NCBI GenBank assembly: GCA_021234155.1
Contig: JAJEKV010000018.1
Span: forward strand, 14,454,925-14,518,924
Reading direction: 5' to 3'
Origin: Isoetes taiwanensis
Lineage: Eukaryota; Streptophyta; Lycopodiopsida; Isoetales; Isoetaceae
Length of the DNA: 64,000 nt
Each line of letters starts with the position of its first letter. The first letter of the stretch is position 1. The notes under the pieces are model-generated. The model saw only the letters and a program-made list of their open reading frames with translations. It did no database searches and was not told where the DNA came from. The position numbers and the translations under genes were made by a program. Below are positions 57,690-64,000 of this stretch, piece after piece.

Positions 57690-59927
57690 TTACGAGAATT
57701 TCCCAACCTTTGTGAGGTTAGAAATTGGGCTCATAGTGTGGGAAAAATGAGGGACATACATTCTCAAGAAGCTGGTCATCCCCATGAAGCTTTTAACCTG
57801 CTTGAGAGTTTTTGGAGGTGCTAATTTCCTTAGAGCTTCAACCTTACTTTCAGATATTTGAATTCCTGCTGTAGACACTACATGCCCAAGTAATTCTCCC
57901 TTAGAGGATAAAAAAATACACTTTTTGGGGTTCAAACTTACTCCTCCTTTTCTACACAAATCAAACAGCAAGGTTAGCATATCAAAATGTTTTTCCAGAG
58001 AAGTTCCCAAACAAAGGTCATCTAAAAATACACGAAAAGTATTTGCAGGCATTTCTCTAAAGATTGTATCCATGGCTCTTTGGAATGTTGCAGATGCATT
58101 CATCAATCCAAATGGCATTCTTTTCATGGCAAATGTTCCCCAAGGTGTGATAAATGTAGTTTTTGGCTGATCACTTTCCTTGATGCTTATTTGATTAAAA
58201 CCTGAAAAGCCATCTAAGAATGAGTAAATTTCTTTCCCTGCCACAGCATGCAGCGGCAATGGATAGCAATCTTTGATAGTGGCTTTGTTTAGATCTCTAT
58301 AATCTATGCAAATTCTGATAGTCTTGTTTTTCTTTTCAACACGAACAATGCAAGATAGCCACTCAGGATTCACAATTTCTGCAATCACACCTGCATCTTT
58401 CATTTTGTATAACTCTTCCTTGATTAAACCTAGTAAAGAAGCATTAATTCTTCTTAGCTTTTGTATAACAGGTTTCATACCTTCCTTGATCTTGATTTCA
58501 AACTCACAAATCTTTTTGTCAACACCAACCAACTCATCATAATCCCAAGCAAAGATATCCTTCCAATCATCAAAGAATTTAGTAACAAAGGCATTGTCTT
58601 CTTCTTTAAACAAATCACCAACATACAATACCCTATCTAGACCCTTTTTGTTTACCTTGATTTCCTTTACCTGTTTGTCTTCACTTGCATTGATTACCAG
58701 GATAGGGTACAGCTGTTGCAGATCCTTCTTCTCAAGCTCATCTTCTTGAATTGCTCCCTCAGCTAAGTGTTCCAATAGCACACTTCTGCATAGCGAATCT
58801 GCTTCACAATTTTGCTCCCTTGGCACATGGCAAAGCTCCCAGGTTTTAAAATTTCTAAGCTCCAGCATAGCTTGATCTCTAAGCTGCATCATGTCTTCAC
58901 TCTTGGCCTGATATTCTCCTGATATTTGCCTGCAGACAAGCTGAGACTCTCCAAAGATGATAACATCACTGATGTTTAGATTTCTTGCTTCTTGAAGGCC
59001 TGCAATTAATGCCTTGTACTCTGCCATATTAGAAGTGACGTTTGGATAAATTCTTCCTACTTTAGCCAGCAACCTATTAGAGGCATCCTTAAGAATAGCA
59101 GCAGAAGATGCCACATTAAGTCTTTTGGAGACACCACCATCAAACCATAAATAAGCAAAATTACCTATTTTAGCTGAAGCCAATTCTTTTGGAATTTTCA
59201 TGTTAGACTCCAACTCTACTGCATTCAGCTCAAATTCTCCACACGGATGTGATAACAGCATTTCTTCTTCAATGAAATTCATGTTTTCAAACTCTCCTAA
59301 CTTATTGTACAATGTTACCTTTTTCTTGCCATTTGAAATAGTACATTCCCCTTTTGACCACACAGGCCTAGCATCAACTGTAGAAAGCCATTTTCTGCCC
59401 AAAAGTAGGTCATATATGTCTGACTTGTCCCCTATTCCTTTAAAAGCAACCACAACAAAGTTAGCTGCAACCATTATTCCTTCAACATCAATAGGCACGT
59501 TGCTAACTATTCCAACTGGATTGATTTTTGTGTTAGAGAAAGATTTTAAGATCATTGGAGCTTTCTTGTCTATTTCTAGACCACATAGCCTCATAACATG
59601 ATGTGGCATTACATTCAGGGGTGATCCTCCATCTAGCAGAACCTTGGTTAAGATTTTTCCTTCCATTTTGGCAACACAAGTGAAAGCTCCAGGATCATAA
59701 TCATCCTGGGTGAGCATGTGCTCCTCAATGTGGTTTGTTAGGGCAAACTCATCTTCCTTAGTCAGATTGAGAACCTTTTTTCTGTAAGAAGGGGCTATCT
59801 TGAGCAAGGTCAGCAAATCTACACAGATTTTCGAATTCTTCAGCAAATATTCAAAGTCCTCACACTCTTTTTCTTTCTTGACAAATTTCTGAGCAGGAGG
59901 AGGAGGCACAGACCACGACTTGCTCAA
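57690..59927 (-). CDS. pol: Element B Pol: protease, accessory RNase H, RT
   Basis: 745-codon frame, opening without ATG. Protease: Asp 99 in VLLDGGSPLNVMPHHVM to LLLGRKWLSTVDARP (about 175-188). Accessory RNase H about 258-385: Asp 263 (WFDGG), Glu 303 (NMAEYKAL), then Glu 327 (FGESQLV) where A, C, D and F have Asp, and Asp 377 (NCEADSLC). RT: FAWDYDELVGVD (459-470), IDYRDLN (541-547), FLDGFSGF (570-577), FLDD (634-637) and KSFMGMTSFLRMYVPHF. Six or so residues (FLEEILY in A) are missing between DCYPLP and AVAGK. The long open frame suggests recent function or good sequence quality here. The frame is -1 relative to the upstream gag frame. Confidence 0.85.
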   Translation of the reverse strand: MSKSWSVPPPPAQKFVKKEKECEDFEYLLKNSKICVDLLTLLKIAPSYRKKVLNLTKEDEFALTNHIEEHMLTQDDYDPGAFTCVAKMEGKILTKVLLDGGSPLNVMPHHVMRLCGLEIDKKAPMILKSFSNTKINPVGIVSNVPIDVEGIMVAANFVVVAFKGIGDKSDIYDLLLGRKWLSTVDARPVWSKGECTISNGKKKVTLYNKLGEFENMNFIEEEMLLSHPCGEFELNAVELESNMKIPKELASAKIGNFAYLWFDGGVSKRLNVASSAAILKDASNRLLAKVGRIYPNVTSNMAEYKALIAGLQEARNLNISDVIIFGESQLVCRQISGEYQAKSEDMMQLRDQAMLELRNFKTWELCHVPREQNCEADSLCRSVLLEHLAEGAIQEDELEKKDLQQLYPILVINASEDKQVKEIKVNKKGLDRVLYVGDLFKEEDNAFVTKFFDDWKDIFAWDYDELVGVDKKICEFEIKIKEGMKPVIQKLRRINASLLGLIKEELYKMKDAGVIAEIVNPEWLSCIVRVEKKNKTIRICIDYRDLNKATIKDCYPLPLHAVAGKEIYSFLDGFSGFNQISIKESDQPKTTFITPWGTFAMKRMPFGLMNASATFQRAMDTIFREMPANTFRVFLDDLCLGTSLEKHFDMLTLLFDLCRKGGVSLNPKKCIFLSSKGELLGHVVSTAGIQISESKVEALRKLAPPKTLKQVKSFMGMTSFLRMYVPHFSHTMSPISNLTKVGKFS

Positions 59928-60563
59928 AGATCCCTATGTTTCAAGATGTCAGCTTCCTCATGTGTTGCTTCTTTTTCTTTGGCATTATTCATTCTTCTGG
60001 TGTGGACAGCCATTATCTCCTCTTGTTCCTCAATTTCCTGCAAAAACCTTATAGATGCATTTGGCTCATTAACTTTAGACTTTTCTTGTCTGGCAAAATA
60101 CTCTTTAACACTGCACCTATCCTCATAATGTCCTACAGCCTTGCAAAATTCACACACAGGACATTCTTTACCAAAATGACCTCTCTTTCCACACTTAGGG
60201 CATGGCCTATACCAGCAATAGTCAGAAGAATGAGTATCTCTAAAGCAATGCACACATGGAGGGTAAGTTTTCTTTTCAAACTTTGAGCTTTTCAGCTCTT
60301 GAAGTTGTTTGGTTACCTCAACCAGTGCCTCAGACACTTTGGTAATCTCTGCTCTTACATCTGCTGTAGGAGCATCATCATCTTCCATCTTAACCTTTTT
60401 CTTCTCTTTTTGGACAGCATAAATAGGTACAGGTTCTGCTCCCATATACTCTTGCTCATAATCTGCATTTGCTTGTATAGTGACAGTTGGTGTTGCAGTA
60501 GCCTCATGATTATCCTGTGCTTCACTAGGCTCTGATGCCTCATTAGTTCTTCTGGGTGCCATG
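59924..60563 (-). CDS. gag: Element B Gag lacking the capsid domain
   Basis: Starts MAPRRTNEASEPSEAQ at about 60563, 21 bases inside the primer site, as in A and C. Only ~30 residues separate this N-terminus from a segment equal to the post-capsid linker of A and E (VPIYAVQKEKKKVKMEDDD, then VRAEITKVSEALVEVTKQ). Three knuckles follow: CVHCFRDTHSSDYC, CPKCGKRGHFGKEC, CEFCKAVGHYEDRC. The ~200-residue capsid region (FELNVP...ERFSTFMNRCQ) is missing without loss of frame. The frame ends at TGA 59924-59926 and pol continues in the -1 frame. Such a Gag could bind RNA but should not build particles alone. Confidence 0.82.
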
Positions 60564-60583
60564 AGTTCAGATTCCAGGAAAAT

Positions 60584-60601
60584 ATCTCGGTAGAACCTCC
60601 A
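60584..60601 (-). promoter_or_regulatory. Element B primer-binding site, tRNA-Gln
   Basis: Plus strand ATCTCGGTAGAACCTCCA, 3 bases (AAA) from the LTR start at 60605; identical to the sites in A and C. Confidence 0.82.
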
Positions 60602-60604
60602 AAA

Positions 60605-63104
60605 TGTTGAAGGTGTTCCTGGCAAAACCTTCAACCTCAGTGGTTTAGAACCTCCAGGTTGCCTGAGTGCAAAGATTCCAGAAAAAAAATGCACAAAAGT
60701 TCACTAGGAGTGTGTTTCCCTGAAGGCAAAAAAGTCTGCTTCACAAAATAACTTGCAGAATGTGATCTATGAAGCTATGGGTGTGGGTATCTCTCCTCAA
60801 GATGCTCAACACTTGACACTAACAGACTGCAAAAACTCAGCGAGGTCAGAGCAGGCTAGATAGGCCAAGATCAGATCACTGACCCAGTCAATTTTTGGTC
60901 AATATCCCCAGCAGTAAGCTGAAATTTGGAACTCGATATTGGCAATGAATTTTCTGGAGTTACCAGCGCTATTCTTCTCAGATTTGTCTGCACACCAGGG
61001 GCCAACTTTTCTTCTTGACCAAAAAGGACCTAATTTTTGCTTTTGCTAATTTTTAGCCTAAGACTATAAGAAGAGAATGGTCTTGAAAGAAAATATTTTC
61101 TAAAGGTAAACTGCACGCGTATCTGGTATTGCCTAGTTTCACACATTTAGTTTGGCAGGATTGATACTCAAGCAATTGCTCTCCTATACTCCATGCTTGT
61201 TGTGCAATACCTCATGATCTGGAAATGCGGGCTTGTATTGGTATTGCAATTTTGTTTTGACAGGAATTTGGTTTTTGCACTCTCTAAAGATTGGCTACAC
61301 AGGCAGACAACGCACAGCTGATAGTTTGTACAGGTACTAGACACCTAGCCTCTAACAATTATTTGCTTTTGGGAAAGAGTCACAATGCAACTCAAACAAA
61401 TTGCTACAAAGGTCGGATTTTCAATTTAATCAGCCACTCAAAAGATACAATATAATATACCAAGCTCGGGGTCTTGGGCACAGGATCAAATAGGTACACA
61501 TAAAAATCCAGAGAATTGAGTCAATAATCTGAATCAAAGGTAAACATAGGAGGTCAAATCAAGCTCAAGATTGTCAAGCCGGTCCTTCTTCAAAGCCAAA
61601 AGTCCTTCTTTGCCTCAAAGCCCTCGAGAATCTTCGTGGAGAAAAGCCCCTTTGTAGAATGCTCGTTTCCGTTGAGATCTTCATTATTCCCTCCAATCTT
61701 CTGTCTTCTAGCTCACACTAGGCATTTATGGCATTAAACATGATGATTCGGCCACGGTTTAGGTGGTGATTTAATGGTTCGTTTGGCGGATTGAAATGGA
61801 TCTTGGCGTTTTTCAGTTTAGGTTTTTGGTAGTTCAAGCTCAATATCCCACAGGCCTGATCGAATTTGGGAGACAAGGTATATAAGGGTTAAAAATCCAT
61901 TCTTTTCGATTATTAGCGTGCAATGTCCACGTGGGATCCGGTACCTCAACCGCCCCACACGCCCTGGATGTTCCACTTGGGCGGGGAGATTGGCTGGAAA
62001 GAGAAATTAGGCTAGGGGGTAGATAGGAAAATTTTTTGCACCCCCTAAGCTCTATGGCACGATTCCCTAGGAAACATCTATAATGCCTAAAATAAGGCCT
62101 TTTCTCAAAAACTTTTTTTTCCTAGGGGAATCTTTTTTGTACCCTATAATATTAGGGGATCTCTTTTCACAATAGAGCTCTTTGGAATTTAGACAAAAAT
62201 GAGCTTAAGGAATGGATGAAGTGGCATTTGAAAGTGATGACAAGGCTAGGTGGTGTGGCGTGGCCAATGGGAATGATGACGTGTTAGCCCACTTGAATTT
62301 GAAAATTCTCTCTAGTCAAAATTTTGAATGATGTGGAGATGATGTGTGTGAGTGATGGGGTGTCAAAGGTGATGTGGCAACAATGATGCTAGTTCAATGC
62401 TTTGACATGAATTTTGATTTGAATGAGAGAGTTTGACATGAAATGGCTAGAATGGTGATGGGTATGATGACTTGGCGTGTGAAGTGAGGTGTAGAATGAC
62501 TTGGCACATCAATTGCTCATATAGGAGCCAAAAATTTTATGGGGCAACTTTAAGGCCTCTCCTTGGGCACATTTGAATTTTGAGCATTTCCCTTATGAAT
62601 CTTTTGCAACCTTCTTTTCACTTTGCTCAAGTTGAATGAGATGTTGACTTCATGAGCAAAATTATGACCAAGTCAAGTCGCTTTTGAACTAGTGGATGAT
62701 GAGGCAAGTGGGTGTTTCATGAAGGTGTATTTTGACTAGAGAGAACTTTCAAGGTCAAGTTTGACTTTGGGAGGTATATGAGCAAGGAGTCAAGGTTCAA
62801 TGGTATTTAGGATGGTGGAATAAATGGGGAAGGGAATCAAAATGCCAAAGATGCCAAGATCACAAATAGTTACATACCATGGAATGCTCTTCTAGGGGTC
62901 TTCTTTCTCCTCTTCTCTTCACTTCCTTTGCTTGTTTGATCTCTTGTGTCTCTTGAGTGACTTGAGTCAATTGTCCTTCTTTGCTCTTCAAACTTTGATG
63001 TATGCTAGTGAAGCATTTCCTTAATGTCTTGCAAACTGAATCAAACTGAGAGGATTAGTGTAAATATGTGCTTGGCTCTTCCATGCTGCCATGGCATGGC
63101 AGCA
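60605..63104 (-). repeat. Element B 5' LTR (2500 bp), uninterrupted
   Basis: Runs TGTTGAAGGTGTTCC to the 21-base inverted repeat ending GGCAGCA. It retains both empty target sites: ACACC at 60992-60996 (site of C) and CCCCC near 62037 (site of A). TATA box (61879-61886) and one G-box (61928-61934) are kept on the minus strand; the second G-box is changed to CCACTTGGGCGGG. Confidence 0.9.
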
Positions 63105-63440
63105 GGAGGTATATGAGCAAGGAGTCAAGGTTCAATGGTATTTAGGATGGTGGAATAAATGGGGAAGGGAATCAAAATGCCAAAGATGCCAAGATCACAA
63201 ATAGTTACATACCATGGAATGCTCTTCTAGGGGTCTTCTTTCTCCTCTTCTCTTCACTTCCTTTGCTTGTTTGACCTCTTGTGTCTCTTGAGTGACTTGA
63301 GTCAATTGTCCTTCCTTTGCTCTTCAAACTTTGATGTATGCTAGTGAAGCATTTCCTTAATGTCTTGCAAACTGAATCAAACTGAGAGGATTAGTGTAAA
63401 TATGTGCTTGGCTCTTCCATGCTGCCATGGCATGGCAGCA
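62770..63440. repeat. Tandem duplication of the LTR end, unit ~335 bp x2
   Basis: 62770-63104 and 63105-63440 are almost identical (one extra C in GTCCTTCC of the second). Both start GGAGGTATATGAGC and end with the inverted repeat TGCTGCCATG-G-CATGGCAGCA. The six bases GGAGGT also begin the sequence after the second unit (63441), giving microhomology at the junction. Confidence 0.88.
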
Positions 63441-64000
63441 GGAGGTGGTTAGCTACTGTGGATGCTAGACCAATTTGGTCTCAAGGGAGATGTACCATCT
63501 CCAATGGCTCTCAGACTGCTACAATCTATAATCAAGATGGCTCCTATGGTTCCAATGAGGAGGTAAATTTTATTAAGGAAATGCTAATTGAAAAACCTTT
63601 GGGATTTTACAGAATACAAAATGCAAGGCCAAGGAAATATGAAACAGTTCCTCTCATCATGGAATGTGCACTTCCCAGCAAACAAGGGCCATCAGGATTC
63701 TTATGGTTTGATGGAGGTATTTCTAAAAAACTAAATATTGCATCATCTGCTGCTATCCTGAAAGATTCCTCTCATAAACTTTTAGCCAAAGTAGGGAGGA
63801 TCTTCCCCCAAATTACCTCTAATGTAGCAGAATATAAGGCTTTGATTGCAGGACTTCAGGAAGCCAAAGCTATGGATATTGCCAACATTCACATTTTTGG
63901 TGACTCACAATTAATTTGTAGACAAGTTTCAGGAGATTACCAAACAAAAAATGCAGACATGGAGCTCTTAAAAAAACAAGTAATAGGAGTGCTTTCGAGT
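63441..64000 (+). mobile_element. pol: Ty3/gypsy element F, protease-end and accessory RNase H, partial
   Basis: An open frame from 63443 to the window edge reads RWLATVDARPIWSQGRCTIS (protease end), FIKEMLIEKPLGFYR, then accessory RNase H: FLWFDGGISKKLNIASSAA (Asp), SNVAEYKALIAGLQ (Glu), IHIFGDSQLICRQ (Asp), ending in KKQVIGVLSS before the last Asp. It is about 80% like A at protein level by eye, so a third subfamily. The left side is cut at GGAGG by the LTR end of B. RT and the rest should lie beyond the window. Confidence 0.88.

Larger units (their letters stand above)
33346..63104 (-). mobile_element. Ty3/gypsy element B with C and A nested in its 3' LTR
   Basis: LTRs on the plus strand start TGTTGAAGGTGTTCC and end CATGGCATGGCAGCA. 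The left (3') LTR is in three pieces (33346-33751, 43936-44998, 54067-55132; about 2.5 kb without target repeats) and the right (5') LTR is intact (60605-63104, 2500 bp). The internal region encodes gag without capsid, protease, accessory RNase H, RT, degenerate RNase H and integrase. Left flank CTCAG and right flank GGAGG do not match, so the two LTRs probably did not come from one insertion, or one side has been rearranged. Confidence 0.8.

Noticed and set aside
59924-59930. Programmed -1 frameshift between gag and pol of element B
   Set aside because: The frames do differ by -1, but no canonical slippery heptamer is seen and element A needs no shift here; a base error is as likely.

Overview
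The window reads as nuclear DNA from a land plant with a large, repeat-rich, A+T-rich genome. The evidence is nested Ty3/gypsy LTR retrotransposons with a plant-type accessory RNase H, tRNA-Gln primer sites, a LINE 3' end, a candidate CACTA-type DNA transposon, and spliced gene remnants with GT/AG boundaries. I cannot name the species. No intact host gene is visible.

Layout. 1-13.4 kb: low-coding sequence with a decayed minisatellite, a ~180-bp tandem repeat, dispersed repeats opening with TGTATATATATACA, a possible WD40 exon (katanin p80-like), and a 1.7-kb tandem duplication (6003-9428). 13.42-20.61 kb: candidate DNA transposon with a 17-bp perfect terminal inverted repeat (CACAAGGCCCCCAAAAA), 3-bp ATG target duplications and subterminal AACCACT motifs. 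It carries gene-like material and a ~0.9-kb fold-back repeat. 21.7-22.1 kb: COR-domain-like gene fragment. 22.2-25.5 kb: truncated Ty3/gypsy element E (minus). 25.5-26.9 kb: LINE 3' end (minus). 28.0-29.85 kb: decayed multi-exon gene with an FCP1/NIF-like HAD domain (minus).

30.0-64.0 kb is a nest of related Ty3/gypsy elements. D (plus, 5' truncated) stops at 33345, inside its integrase. There the left LTR of B (minus) begins. That LTR is split by C (plus, 33752-43935, TSD ACACC) and by A (minus, 44999-54066, TSD CCCCC). B internal sequence follows (55133-60604), then the uninterrupted right LTR of B (60605-63104), which preserves both pre-insertion sites. A 335-bp tandem repeat of the LTR end follows, then F (plus, 63441 to the window edge). 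B has different 5-bp flanks on its two sides, so it is not one simple insertion.

How the genes work together. Each element encodes Gag (capsid plus three CCHC knuckles where retained), then protease, an accessory RNase H, reverse transcriptase, a degenerate native RNase H and a DD35E integrase. The intact-looking RNase H (D-E-D-D in A, C, D) lies between protease and RT, whereas in the Tat/Ogre elements I know it lies after RT-RNase H. The native Ty3 RNase H has lost three of four acidic residues, as in the retroviral connection domain. B has also lost the Gag capsid region in frame.

Caution: many frame breaks in C, D, part of B and the 6-9 kb duplication coincide with CTG/CAG trinucleotides replaced by CG, CCG, CGG or CTTTG relative to sister copies. 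This looks like systematic consensus error at plant CHG sites rather than biology, so pseudogene calls there are provisional.
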